From Fragilaria radians (lineage: Eukaryota > Bacillariophyta > Fragilariophyceae > Fragilariales > Fragilariaceae), in the NCBI GenBank assembly GCA_900642245.1, contig CAAAJI010000021.1, forward strand, positions 231,896-295,895: a stretch of 64,000 nucleotides of DNA, written 5' to 3'. Shown piece after piece: positions 11,781 to 23,590 of the stretch. Positions within the stretch are counted from its first letter, which is position 1; each line of letters starts with the position of its first letter. Under the pieces are notes generated by a model. That model ran no database searches, had not been told where the DNA came from, and was given only the letters and a program-made list of their open reading frames with translations. The position numbers and the translations under genes were made by a program.

Positions 11781-14700
11781 TCATTGCTTCTTTGGACTTT
11801 TAGTTTTCTTCTTCTTTTTCTTTGGAGACTTCAAGTCATTTGGTAGTTCTTTTGTTAACACCTTTTCTTTTGCAACTTTAATCATTCCATCGAGTTTCGA
11901 ATCGATAGTACCGCATAATTGAAGAATGGCTTGAGCATCTGAATTGGATTGAAGACTCTGGAGAGCATCTTTCAAGGAAATAAGGGTGTCAGGATGTAGG
12001 ATAAGATCAGGCTCCTCATTCTTTTCTAGTCTTTGCAATATTTTTTCAGTAGTCTTGAGCACATCGCGGATTCGCTTAGCCTTTTTCATCTCAGAATCAT
12101 GGATTGCGTGAACAACACTTTCCAGGTATAATGTATGAATTTGCTGCATGGACAACAAAGAACGGGTGTTGCTGGTGTCTCCTTGTCTCAAGGATAGATC
12201 CTCGTTACTTTCTCTACCTTTCTTCATCGTCACGATAGGAGATAATAATCGGAATGATTCGCATTTTAGGAATGGTGACCTTGCGTTTCGAGTTGCCTTA
12301 CACAAGGCGGGGAACAAGAGAATGGCTGCACTGCTTTCAGTTGAAGTTAACAACAATTGTGAGTCAAGTAAATATCGATAACACCTTTAACCTTTCAATT
12401 TTTGTCTTACCTAGGATGATAAAGAATCACATCATTGAAAACAGTTGCTTTTAATCTCGTAGTTCGTTTTGTGGCCCATTCATTGACTAATTCAGAATAC
12501 GCACTGGATAATGAGGTAAGCTTGTCTTCGTTATTGACCGCTATCTTGTACAAGACAAGCAAAGCTGAACTGCAACAGCCAAGTTGATTATCCGATTTCG
12601 CTTTCTTCGTCTCAGTCGTTACAGCGTCAAGAAATTCTTGGTATTCGATATGGGTCATTTCGGGAAAAGATTTCGCTTTTAACAGCCTCGATTTTAAAAA
12701 AGTTGATACCTTCTCAATTAATGTGTTTTTTTCTCCGTCACTAACAGAAGGCTTCTTTCCAGTACGTGCTCCAGGTACCAAAGATGATTCTAATTGACTC
12801 CGAAGCGCTAGCATTTTGACAATAGCACCTTTGACGAACGAAGGTGTCATTAGCGATTCATACTGTCTTCCAGAATTTGAAAAAAGATTTTCAAGGAGAA
12901 TTGAGCATCGAACTTGGTTCGTCAACACTTCGCGCTCCATGGCTTGCTGACCAGCTTTCTTTGCATCCTGCTTCAACTTAATGAGCATAGCGAGAGCTTT
13001 GTCAGCCCCAGCATGATGCTCCAGCTCTGGTTCATCTTCGTCACTACTTTGAAGCAAAAAGTTTTGAAGGCCACTGGAATCCAAAATCACCTCGTCCTCT
13101 TCGTCTGAACGCTCTTCGTCGATTTCCACTGCTTTATTATTGGAAGATGAAGGTAAGGGATCATCGTCTCCACAAAGTTCAGTATCCATATTATCGTCGT
13201 CGTCTTCTTCTGTATCGATTGCTTCTTCATCTTCATCCTCCATATCATTCACTCCAATTGAACTGAGGAGAACTCTTAAAAGGTTGTCGTCGAATGGCGA
13301 AGGGTCAGGTGTGTGCTGGCCACAGAGCGCAAGAGCACTAACCCATGTTGACTTAACTGCTTCTTTCAATAACTTAGGAGAAGCACCTCTAGCTTGAATT
13401 TCAGAGCCGAAGGAAGAAGAAAGTATAGCAAGGCAAATTTCGGCGAGATCAACTAAATGATTTTTTTGACTCTTACTTCCTTTGCCATGAACATTAAGGC
13501 CAAGCTGAGAAATGAGGCCATTCTGCACAGAAGCAAGGTCTGATATGAACTCCTTGATGGATTGATCAGTTTCTTCTTTTTCTTCGATATCTTTACTTCC
13601 AATGTCCTCCTTCAAAGCTTCTGGTTCTCCACAAGTCAGTCGGTGAAAGTCGAGAACGATTCCCAATGTGGCACATGCCATCATAAATCTGTGTAGCCAA
13701 CTTTGGTCACTAAGATCTTCATTCTTTGCTATATCGTTCTGCTTACCAAGTATCTCCCTTATTGCTTTCTCGTGCTCCGATTCAGTTCTGTTGGACGCAG
13801 AAATCCCGAATGGTGTACATCCTTTCGACTCTAGTTGAGTCCACTTCTCATGGAAGTCTTTCGTCACTTGAAAAAGTCGAGCATCTTTACTTGTGCTTCC
13901 ACGAGAAACTTTTGGATCCGCTTTCACAAGTATCGGGACACCTGCTAAGTCAGCGAGAAGCGAAAAAAATCTTGCCGACATAGCCGTTCGAACTTCATGA
14001 TTACCTGAAGAAGTGTTAACCTTTTGAAGTTTTTTGGCTATGCTTAAAACAGGGACACTGCTCTTCACTTTCTTCAATGAAGTGCAATCGAAAAATGCGC
14101 CCACGAAAAAGAAATCTAAAATGTGACCAATTAAACCAAGAGTTGAATCGTCGTTACTTTCACTCGTATTCCAACGTAAAATTTTCTTTGCTCCAAGATA
14201 AAGCAGGTCAATGTATCCAATTGCATCGTAGGACTTTGAACTATCAGCGTTTTGGCATAAGGCTAGGACACGAGCTTGCAAAAAAGTGACATATTCCTTC
14301 CACATTTTTATTATTTCTGCTGAAGTGTCCAAAATCATTCCTTCATCCAATAGCAATAATTTCGTACATGCTCCCGATTTAGTGCGGCTATCGAATCGAG
14401 GTTCACAAGTAAGAAAAGCTTTGACGCAGGAAATCCTTCGGTCAAGATCTTTGGGTGAAATTTCACTTTGTTCCGCAATTGCGTTCAAGGCGTTCAATGC
14501 CATGGGTTTGAGAAGATGACTGGCTTGTTTGCCAATTCCAGCGCAAATTACATCAACAAAAAGCTTCCGAATTATATCGTTTGTCAATACCTTGCTCTGT
14601 AGAATGTTACCCTCCAAAAGAAGGCGATAACGTCCTAGCTCTGGGGAATTGATCGTGCTGCCACATAAAACTTTGACAACTGTCATGGCCAACGCTCGTC

Positions 14701-15991
14701 GTTCGTGAGTTGCATTGACCCCAGGACTGTCACTAGATTCCACATCCATTCCAAGCAAGGACTTTGTTACAACTTGTTCCATCAGAGCTTGGATGATATC
14801 TTGAATTGAGTCTTTTGTACCTTGGAGACTCATCTGTAAGACTCGTATTGCGGGTTGCGAATGTTCCCCGTTCGATTCCTTTTTTTTCAATGGAACAGTC
14901 AAGCAAAAGCTCCATAAAACATCCCAAACGATGTGCATTCTTGGTTGTGGCACAGTACTAGTGGAGCCCAAAGCTTTTGCATACTTCTCTATATTTTTTA
15001 CCGACAAAATAGCTTCCCTCATTCCTTCAGGAAGACGAATGTTATACTTATGGGCTTGACTTTGTATATAGACACCAATTGCAACTTTTTCAGCTGTATA
15101 ATCAGCGACATCAATGCCTGATAGGAGTCGACCTAGGATAATTTCCGAAATGAGATGCTGTAAAATGTCTTTTGCTGGTTGTGAAGGACAAATTTGAAAA
15201 AAGAAATCAAAGAGATGAATAATTGCAAGTGCAGTTGGCTCTCTCAACCATTTTCGATGATTGTAGAGTTCTACCAAATCTTCCGCAAATCCACAGACAA
15301 CAAGCTTGAGTCGGTCAAGATGTTGTTCATTATGCTGCGGAGAAAGCAAAGCACTACGAATGACGCATTGAATTCCAAAGATGCGACCAAAGTAATGATC
15401 ACGCTCTTCCGATCCCTTCTTTTTCCCAGATATTTCATTTGGATCCGTAGCCTTTCGCAATCGACTTCGAATACATTCTGGGATAAATCGTTCCTTATCA
15501 TCAATATCATTTTGTTCATCTTCTGCTACAAGTCCCTTCAAGATTCCATTTTGATTGGAAATATTGAGAAATGATGTCAAAGCAGACGCATATCCCTGAC
15601 GAGCAGCAGCACGACCAGAGCAAAGGCCTTGCATGAGTCGCCTCAAGGCATAGGCAGCATCTTTTTCGTTGGCATCTGGACCTATAAGACAATGATTAAG
15701 CAGTGCATATGCCGATTGAGCACGATCTGCAGGGTCACTAGATGCCAATCCATAAAAAGAGTCAAAAAAGGATATACTTTTTCCCGAGTACGGTTCAGTG
15801 TCCTCGATTTCCATATCATCTTTATCAACATCGTCTTGATCTTTATCTTCATCGGAATCTGCGCTTGAGTTCACTTCCTCCTCCTCTTCCTCCTTCTCTT
15901 TTCCTTCTTCTTGTTGTTTCTCTCCTTCATTTAAATTCGGAGGGAGAATTTTGTCATCCTTTGTTTCCGTAGACTTTCTTTTCCTCGGCAT
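11781..15991 (-). CDS. POL5: DNA polymerase phi-like protein Pol5 / MYBBP1A
   Basis: Two exons on the minus strand, 15991-12411 and 12330-11781, joined across an 80-bp intron (gtaaga...aagcag), 1376 aa. The start is the ATG of MPRKRKSTE; the frame opens earlier but without an ATG. An acidic N-terminus (residues about 30-65) precedes the family's opening signature: FFDSFYGLASSDPADRAQSA, then ALRRLMQGLCSGRAAARQGY. Long alpha-helical repeats follow. A very acidic block (runs of Glu/Asp, nt about 13060-13250) sits before a helical segment. The last exon ends in a Lys-rich tail (SPKKKKKKTKSPKK), typical of nucleolar proteins. Established: Pol5/MYBBP1A acts in rRNA transcription and ribosome assembly in the nucleolus and has no polymerase activity despite the name. 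Length is slightly above yeast Pol5 and close to MYBBP1A. Confidence 0.92.
12331..12410 (-). other. Intron of POL5 gene
   Basis: On the minus strand it begins gtaagac after CATCCTAG and ends at AAAGCAG. The split codon AG|T gives Ser, and the downstream frame runs to the Lys-rich tail. Confidence 0.85.
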
Positions 15992-17957
15992 GCTTTCAAT
16001 TTTCAACTTTCCGCTGTCAACAAATCCAATTTCGAAAATTATTACTAACTTTTGTGCCCACAAATTTTCCAAAAAGTTGGTTGGTGGTGGTAAAAAAACT
16101 GAATACCGGCCATTGAAGTACCGTATTGGGTAAAGAGGATTGCTTACTGCTCAGTAAAAGTACCCTCCATTTAAAATTATTTGAATTGATCAGTATCGAA
16201 TGCTTTGAAAATTCTGAATCATGTGAGCCTCATCATGAATGAAGGCTTTGATAGACGAAAGCCCATATTCTCATCCCTTGCTCCTAAATCTGTGCAAATC
16301 CTTGGCTGGCTGGTTAGGATAGTTGAAATATCTCTTATCTTGATTATTCTTGAAGTCAATCACAAAATTAACATATCTCTTGTTGCCAAGTAACTCCATT
16401 CACATTCCTTCTACTAAAATAGTTGCACATCCGATGTTTTGACAACTCTAGCCTAGTTAAATTAAAATACTTTTACATCATTGTGACTATTAACCTTCGT
16501 TTTGATTCAAATCTCATTTCAAACTTGCTTCTCAAACATGCAGTTTATATCGTTATTATCCTGTATCCACGATATGCGCCGACCGTCTTATCCTTAACAT
16601 CTGATTTGACCATTGGCCGACCCTTCTTTCAGCCAAATAAGTCTACTTTGTTTGGTTGGTTGTGTGTTAGATGGGAACTGAAAGCGTTTGTAATTGGCTT
16701 TTCAGAGTATCGAACACGATCTGATAGAGCTCATAGGTCGTAGAAGGTAAATCTTATACAGATAGAATACTCCGCTGTACACTTTGAACCCTCACCCAAT
16801 ATCTCACTTCGCAAAGTGACCGGGAGTAACTCAAATGATTTACCGGTATGCCAAGAAAATCACTGATTTGGATATTAGTACAGAATCCAATAACTGCTAG
16901 AGGTTAAATCTGCTACCCCTCAACTTTACTCTCGGACTTACAAGTGCCATACAAGTTGCCAATTAAAAGCATGTGCCGGTGCAGTCTTAACCATTGAAAA
17001 TGAAGGAATATCGGCTGGTATTACTTGATAAGATGAGTTTGAGTGACAATGATTAAAACGAGAAAATGAAAGAAAGTGAAGACGCTTGTTAGGTTACATT
17101 AGGCAAAGACATTGTGGAAGGGGAACAGGACCTGTAATCTGGAGAAGACTGTATAAAAAATAGCAAGAAGTGCAAGGCCATGTATCACTTATTTTCATAC
17201 CTAGAATATGGTCATCTTGTCTAAGGCAATAGTATATCAATTCCAATCTGCGTCATTGAGAAGATAAGGGAAATATTTCCCTGTTTTCATTAGCAACTAA
17301 TGGTAATTTTAAATCCTTGATGCTTGAAATGTACATTTCGCTTTATACGATACTAATTTTTCGAGCAAAAGATATCAAGCATTCATTACAACACGGAACA
17401 CTGCATAATAGCAGTATTCGAATGAAAATTTGCTTAGCATAAAGATGCATGCCTTTTTGTATGAAATAAAGAAAGAAGCTGTATACTAGCTTAATTGCAT
17501 ACTCTAAAGCTCAACCTAAATCGGATGTATGACAGATTCTATTGACTTATCAGTAATACAGTTGAATTTTTACATTGATGATCAAATTCCTCGCTTATGT
17601 CATGCTCACTTTTCATGGGGGAAGAAATGATAATAATTGACCCTAGATCTGACAATTTGTTGTATTTACTGAAGTCATTAGATGTAATTTCCTGTAATCA
17701 TGACATTGTGTATGTCTTCACATACTTCATAAATTTCCTCAAGTCATCATACTCTGATGAGTGAAAACGTTCAAGCATAAAATGTATTGTCATCACAACT
17801 TAGCAATAATGCTTAGCTTCAATTACATCTGCGGACTTACGTAATATTTTTTGGTTTGAACTACTACTGCTAGTCGGCACTGCCCTGTAAAATGAGTTCT
17901 ACGGTGGTGAATTCCAGAGAACACTATCGAACAACGCGATAACATTCGTCGCGTGAG
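15992..17957. other. Intergenic between divergent POL5 and GSS genes
   Basis: About 2 kb separating two genes transcribed away from each other; it should hold both promoters. No convincing gene, repeat or RNA seen. Short frames at 16205-16393 and 16423-16743 have no features that suggest coding. Confidence 0.45.
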
Positions 17958-19454
17958 ATGCATTTGGAAAGTTGGATTTGCATCGCCCTTTCCTTACAAG
18001 TTCCACAATTGGTTCAAAAATCTATAGCAATGAATGATGATGATGATATTGCCAAGGCCTCAGCATACTGTGTATCTCATGGCATATTGATGGGGGCTCG
18101 AGATCCGGTAACTCGAGTTCCCTTGGGTGATAATATCTTTGAACACGCACCATTTTCTTTGTATCCCACCGATTTTCCAAAAGCTGCTCTTGAAAAGGCT
18201 TACCGAATGGGCGAACCATTTAACAATATGGTCCATTCAATTGCATCCGAAAATAATTGGTTATTGAATGATGCCATCCCTACGGCAGCAATCGGAGATC
18301 CACAGTTTACAGGGAGATTGGTCGACCTCGCAAAGCAAGTATTAAACCAAGGACGACGTCAAAAGGTCGTGCTAGGAATTCTCCGTAGTGACTACATGTT
18401 ACACCAAACAGATATTCCATTGCAAGTGGAGCTTAACACTATCGCAAGTTCCTTTGGATGTTTGTCCAGTAAAGTATCCAACCTGCATCGTGAACTTTGT
18501 GACGACGACGAAGGAGTGTTACCTGATAATCATGCTGATCAGGGAATCGCCAAAGGATTAGCATTAGCTCTACAGGAATATAAACGTCAATACCCAGATT
18601 CTTCCAATCCAGTCATTGTCATGGTCGTACAACCAGGTGAGACAAATTCTTGTGATCAGAGAGATTTAGAATTTCTCCTCAAAGCCAAATACCATACAAC
18701 CATGGTGCGACGGACGTTACACGAATTGTCACAATGTTCTCTCTCGAGTAGACAGGAATTGGAATTGGGAGAAAAATTGACTGCCGGAGTTGTGTACTAT
18801 CGCGCTGGTTATACACCGGATGATTATCCATCCGAAACAGAATGGGCTGGACGTTCCAATGTTGAACACTCAACGGCCATCAAATGTCCAGATGTCTTCT
18901 ACCATATTGCGGGTGCCAAAAAAGTCCAACAAGCTCTTGCCATGCCTGGAATTCTAGATCAATTTACTCGATCAGTGGAAGAATCGACACTTTTACAGTC
19001 TTGCTTTGCCAAGCTTTATGCTTTGGGGGAAGGTGACGATAAAAACATTGTGGATATGGCACTAAAGGATCCCCAAGATTATGTCTTGAAACCTCAACGT
19101 GAAGGAGGCGGAAATAATCTATACAATGATGAACTTGTCCATGCTCTTCAAACCATGTCTCATACTGAACGTGGTGGCTTCATTTTGATGCAAAAGATTT
19201 TGCCCCCACCCGTAGGTGGCTCATTGATACGAAGAGGTAAGGTGGTATACGAAGGTGAATGTGTTTGTGAGTTGGGAGTATTTGGAGTCACACTACGTGA
19301 CTATGATGATAAGGACCGAATCCTCATGAATGACGTGGTGGGACATATCCTCCGCACAAAGCCAGTGAAGACGGATGAAGGTGGAGTGGCTGCAGGATAT
19401 GCCTTTTTAAGTTCTCCCAAGTTAGTTTCAACAGATGGTGCGTCCAAAAAATAA
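17958..19454 (+). CDS. GSS: Glutathione synthetase (eukaryotic type)
   Basis: 498 aa, single exon. It catalyses the ATP-dependent joining of gamma-glutamylcysteine and glycine, the second step of glutathione synthesis. Conserved blocks appear in family order: RSDYMLH (substrate-binding Arg), VELNTIASSFGCLS, VVYYRAGYTPDDY, KCPDVFYHIAGAKKVQQ and the ATP-grasp loop VLKPQREGGGNNLYNDE. ERGGFILMQKI, CELGVFGVTLRD and the closing VGHILRTKPVKTDEGGVAAG follow. Length matches the eukaryotic enzyme (about 470-500 aa). The first 20 residues (MHLESWICIALSLQVPQL) are hydrophobic and not part of the core; they could be translated or partly intronic, since ttccttacaag at 17990-18000 resembles an acceptor. An AATAAA occurs 89 bp after the stop. 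Confidence 0.96.
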   Translation: MHLESWICIALSLQVPQLVQKSIAMNDDDDIAKASAYCVSHGILMGARDPVTRVPLGDNIFEHAPFSLYPTDFPKAALEKAYRMGEPFNNMVHSIASENNWLLNDAIPTAAIGDPQFTGRLVDLAKQVLNQGRRQKVVLGILRSDYMLHQTDIPLQVELNTIASSFGCLSSKVSNLHRELCDDDEGVLPDNHADQGIAKGLALALQEYKRQYPDSSNPVIVMVVQPGETNSCDQRDLEFLLKAKYHTTMVRRTLHELSQCSLSSRQELELGEKLTAGVVYYRAGYTPDDYPSETEWAGRSNVEHSTAIKCPDVFYHIAGAKKVQQALAMPGILDQFTRSVEESTLLQSCFAKLYALGEGDDKNIVDMALKDPQDYVLKPQREGGGNNLYNDELVHALQTMSHTERGGFILMQKILPPPVGGSLIRRGKVVYEGECVCELGVFGVTLRDYDDKDRILMNDVVGHILRTKPVKTDEGGVAAGYAFLSSPKLVSTDGASKK

Positions 19455-20425
19455 ATGAGAACCATGCTTAAGGCAGCATTTGCTCGTAGTTATGATTCCA
19501 TAATACTCTTATTAGATCAAATGGACATATATGTCACTGTAGAATAAATACAACATGATGGGTAGCGTGAAATTCGATTTTACAATCCTAGATATTTAGT
19601 TGCCATCAATGATCTTCCCTAAAAACGGAGGGCTTAAAAAAAAACTAAAGAATTCCCAGTATTCTTTGCTACGATACTTCCTTCAAATCTAACTTACAAA
19701 ATTTGATGGAGATAGCCACCTAGGGCAGAATTTCCATTCTGTCAACAATTGGATACTAGGCTGTCTTCTTCTACGCTGACTCAAACTTGTATTTACTTTA
19801 ATTTGCTCACTTTCTTTTTTCATCCTGTTTGACATTTCATATGTCTACAATACATGATCCACACTTTCCAGAGGCATGAAGCAGGACATGGAATTTAGTA
19901 CCATGATGTTGATATTGGTCTATACCACTGCTTGACTGTACTCATGATCTTTGATCTTATCCATAGTTGCAATAATCTTGTTGCTTGGAACATTTGAATT
20001 TAATTGTGAATAATGATTTGTGCTTCTCAACTTCCCTCGTCATTGCTTTTCGGTGGTGTTTTTGAGCCTAGACAAGGCAAATTTAATGTAGCATGACTTC
20101 ATGTAGACAAAACACAATGTGCCTGGCCTCTACGTAAGTGGTGTAGGTTCATTAGAGATACCCAAGCTGTTGATGTGATGCCTATTACCAACGTCAGGAA
20201 TGACGTTTTAAATTATGAATTGTTCTTGATTATGTTCTCAAAATGTTCAAGATGGTAGATTGTCTTATGTTGACGCATTGTTAAATGGTTCCTACAAAGA
20301 TGTATTCACACCTACAAAACTCAGTGATATATGATTATCTCAGGTAAAACGATTCGATGCTGAAGAAAAAGAATACATGACAATAAAAAAAGAAAGGACT
20401 TAAAATCACAAAATTGTCGTCAATC
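19455..20425. other. Intergenic between GSS and ankyrin gene (convergent)
   Basis: No gene seen. It includes the GSS 3' end (AATAAA at 19543-19548). The stretch 20080-20260 reads as a broken protein-like segment on the plus strand without a recognisable domain. Confidence 0.4.
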
Positions 20426-21430
20426 CTATTTTCTTGAATCCAGTCCAGTAATTGAATGGCTGCTACCAGCAAGAGCATTATTCATACAATCCGAATTAAG
20501 GGTCACAGTGCTAGAAAGAAGTAAGAGTTCCTTTCGTATTTCATCCATCGAAAGGAGTAACGTTTCGTAGCGTTGTTGCACTCCTTCCAGATATTTCTTT
20601 TTCATTCTAGATTTCATCATCCTCATTTCTTCGTTGTCATTTCTACTGGTAACACTGCCATTGACGGTGCTCTTTTGATCCAAGTAGGTTATTCCCATCA
20701 ACATCACCACCTCATTGGTAAGAATTTGAATGCGCTCCTCAAGTTTTGTCTGTATTTGTTCATTGGCCGTGACGCGTTCCATCCATTTTGCCTCTAATGC
20801 AGATAAATTTGAAATTATTTGTTGCTGGTTCCTAACGCTCGGCTCCAGTTGTTTTTGAATGTATTGATGTAAGGCATTCCGTCTCTCATGCGATGATCGC
20901 AGGCCTTCTTGAAGCTTAAGCATCTTGTCTTTGAGCTGCTGTTTTCGTTTTTGCATTTTATAGTTGTATTCTTCTTTTTCGACGTCTTCAATCCAACATG
21001 CAGTGGGTCGGCATAACGCCTCTCGGCTCATATCATGCCGTTGATTTGGAAAATCAGACGGCAGCTTACCTTCACTGTCGTGCTGCTCCAACACCTCTGG
21101 GCACGCTCTTATTAGGGCTACAAGAATGGAAGGATGGGTATCCTTCTGCTGGGCTGCAAGATGCAATGGTGTGGCACCTAGTCGTCCAAAGTGCATTGCA
21201 GCTTCGGGATATGCATGCAACAAGGACATGACAATGGATTCCGGTGCCTTACATTCGATTGCTAGGTGCAGAGCGAAATCTTGATTGACAAGTTGCATAG
21301 CCATGGATTGGCCAGATTCTGATTCTAAAGCAGCATGTACAGCATTCCAATCCATTTGAATTATGCTTTGGAAAAAAGTCGAGCTAGAGACGCTGCTTGG
21401 ACTCCTGCGTTCAGGTGGATGTTTCGACAT
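20426..21430 (-). CDS. Ankyrin-repeat protein with C-terminal coiled coil
   Basis: 334 aa, single exon, ATG at 21430. Residues about 30-130 hold about three ankyrin-like units: DFALHLAIECKAPESIVMSL, GATPLHLAAQQKDTHPSILV and a weaker third ending GKLPSDF. This style (H-L-A, then -P--I---LL-AYPEAA) is common among ankyrin proteins of diatoms. From about residue 155 to 300 the sequence is highly charged and heptad-like (KMQKRKQQLKDKMLKLQEG onward), predicting a long coiled coil. No catalytic domain, signal peptide or membrane segment. Likely a scaffold; the partner is unknown. Confidence 0.85.
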   Translation of the reverse strand: MSKHPPERRSPSSVSSSTFFQSIIQMDWNAVHAALESESGQSMAMQLVNQDFALHLAIECKAPESIVMSLLHAYPEAAMHFGRLGATPLHLAAQQKDTHPSILVALIRACPEVLEQHDSEGKLPSDFPNQRHDMSREALCRPTACWIEDVEKEEYNYKMQKRKQQLKDKMLKLQEGLRSSHERRNALHQYIQKQLEPSVRNQQQIISNLSALEAKWMERVTANEQIQTKLEERIQILTNEVVMLMGITYLDQKSTVNGSVTSRNDNEEMRMMKSRMKKKYLEGVQQRYETLLLSMDEIRKELLLLSSTVTLNSDCMNNALAGSSHSITGLDSRK

Positions 21431-22945
21431 TTAACGGCCAACTTGTCGGAAAAAATGGAGTTGTATGGACTTTTTCAACATCATGTTTTGCCTTGTACAT
21501 GAAAAAAGTAGTTGTACTAGACATTTACAACAGTATTTACATCTTCATCTTCTTCATGGTCCTTTACAATACCTGGTACTTGTAATTACTCCTATTACCA
21601 TTCATAAAGGATCCATTACCACAAAGGATTAGTATCAAAAGGTTTATAATTTGAATCAAAAATGGGGCGCCAATTCTTAGAGTGCCTTGAATCTCCCGCA
21701 ATGGTGAATGTATGTCTTCATTAGGTCAACTTTATTGTCAATCCTGACTTGCCAATTGCTGTCATTTTACCGAATCGAAATAGACTTTTCGTGTCCTCTT
21801 GAAGAGAGTTCAGGCAGCGTCAAATGTCATTGATGAAGCTAATTCAGAGCAAACGATTACTCTTTATGTGTAAAAGGATGTAGTGAGGAAGAAAATGATT
21901 TGAATCTTCTTCTTTGCGAGAGGAAAAGAAAAATCATGCTATAACATGCTGGTGACTCCTTATCAAAGCTTTGGTTAAATGAACACATCACTATTATTGA
22001 CGTGTCAAGAGCATTGAAGTCAGACAGCATAAATCAAATTTTGAAATTGTTTATTGAATGCTTAATTCAATTCCAAAAATGAACCATTTGTTTTGCACAT
22101 GGGAATAATTCTTTCTAACACTATAATCAAAACAAGTACATAATGGCTGAACAGCAATATTTGAAGCTTACAATTAAAATCAACAGCAGCTCAATGATGA
22201 ATCCTAGAAAGACAGTTTCAGCATAGGGATTATAGTTATATTGTGCAAGAAACCGCTATTATTTAACCAAGATATACGCAATAACAATGTCAATATTGAA
22301 TAACTCTTTTGAGAAATTTGATAGCTTTGCATATACTGAAATTCCTATTGTAAATAATTATTTTGGTTAAATCATGAATGCTACATGGTTCACATGGACG
22401 AAACGTTTTGTCTATATATTCATATCCAAACTTTCAGGATCCAAGGCCCTTCCCGGAAAGCAGAAAAGCCTAAACGTGTGAAGAAATACAGTTACAATTG
22501 CATTGAAACGTGCAAAAAGAAGTATTATAAAGCTGGAAAGTAAACGAATTTATTTTAAAGACCATGTTTATTGGCAAATTGTGATTTCTTTTAAGTATAT
22601 GTACAATAGACATGATAAAGCATATTGACAAAAGGATGGAATCAAGATGCATTCTTCCACACGGTACTTGCTGAAGACTACTGGAATTTAAAACTTAAGT
22701 TGAATGGATATAATAACCATCACATAGACAGTCCTTCAATCAGGTATTTGTGGATTAGGAAACACAAGTATTCACAAAATGGGTTTCTGTATGCTGCTTT
22801 GTCAAGGCAGAAACACCCAGATATATGATAAATTAAATTTATAAATCGCTTCTAGGAAGAGCAGCCCTACCTTCTTACATAGGGTTCCAGATACGTTTCT
22901 TCTGCGGTGTCAAAGGTTGTACAATACACTCATGTTGTTTGCCAT
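21431..22945. other. Intergenic between divergent ankyrin and methyltransferase genes
   Basis: About 1.5 kb, AT-rich. A 67-codon frame at 22625-22828 has no recognisable similarity. Probably both promoters plus old remnants. Confidence 0.4.
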
Positions 22946-23590
22946 ATGAATCCTGTCGTTGCCACCTCTTCAAATGAAGCATCCACTTCAAAATCACTTC
23001 TTAATATCCGAAGTATAAACGAGTGGTCGTCACTCTTCTACATCGGCGGTGCATCGTTGTTGGGACTTCATTTTGTGGCACTACCTTTTGTTGCGCCAGC
23101 ATTTCGCAAGTATTGCCTCCCTTATGTCGCTGCAAATGAAATCCAACTACGTATGCTGACAAATTCCCTTCGAAAGTATCAAGCAAAACGAGTGGTTGAC
23201 TTAGGATCTGGAGATGGTGTTGTTTGCATTCATATAGCGCGGGAGCTTGGAATACCGACAGTGGGTTACGAGTTGAATCCATGGCTGGTAGCATTCTCAA
23301 AACTAAGAGCGCAATACAGTGGTGTTGGTCATTTATGCTCCTTTCACCGGCGAGATTTATTCTCTGCCAATATAGCTAGCGAAGATGGCATTATTCTCTT
23401 TGTCGTTCCATCTATGATGGATGCCCTGGAAGCAAAGTTAGAGCATGAAATGCAGCAAAGTTCAAGGGTATATGCCCTCCGGTTTCCTTTGAATACATGG
23501 AAATCAGAGTATTACGAGGCTGGGACACCCACGGGAGGCTATAATGTGAATCAGCTCTGGGTATATCGAAATCCCAGGGATAATACTTAG
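22946..23590 (+). CDS. FAM173/ATPSCKMT-type protein-lysine methyltransferase
   Basis: 214 aa, starting at the first ATG (MNPVVATSSN). One hydrophobic segment at residues about 33-55 (SLFYIGGASLLGLHFVALPF) is followed by a pre-motif helix (ANEIQLRMLTNSLR). The SAM-binding motif VVDLGSGDGVVCIHIARELG then leads to VGYELNPWLVAFSKLRA. The pairing of one N-terminal membrane helix with GSGDG and YELNPWLV is the FAM173 signature. Human members methylate lysine on the mitochondrial ADP/ATP carrier or the ATP synthase c subunit. Inference: a mitochondrial inner-membrane lysine methyltransferase; the substrate is not determined by the sequence. Length agrees with the family (about 210-235 aa). Confidence 0.88.
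   Translation: MNPVVATSSNEASTSKSLLNIRSINEWSSLFYIGGASLLGLHFVALPFVAPAFRKYCLPYVAANEIQLRMLTNSLRKYQAKRVVDLGSGDGVVCIHIARELGIPTVGYELNPWLVAFSKLRAQYSGVGHLCSFHRRDLFSANIASEDGIILFVVPSMMDALEAKLEHEMQQSSRVYALRFPLNTWKSEYYEAGTPTGGYNVNQLWVYRNPRDNT

Noticed and set aside
12148..12381. Plus-strand frames over the Pol5 last exon and intron
   Set aside because: Antisense shadows of the Pol5 coding sequence.
16001..16072. N-terminal extension of the Pol5 protein
   Set aside because: Begins at TTG; the ATG at 15991 precedes the typical basic start MPRKRKS.
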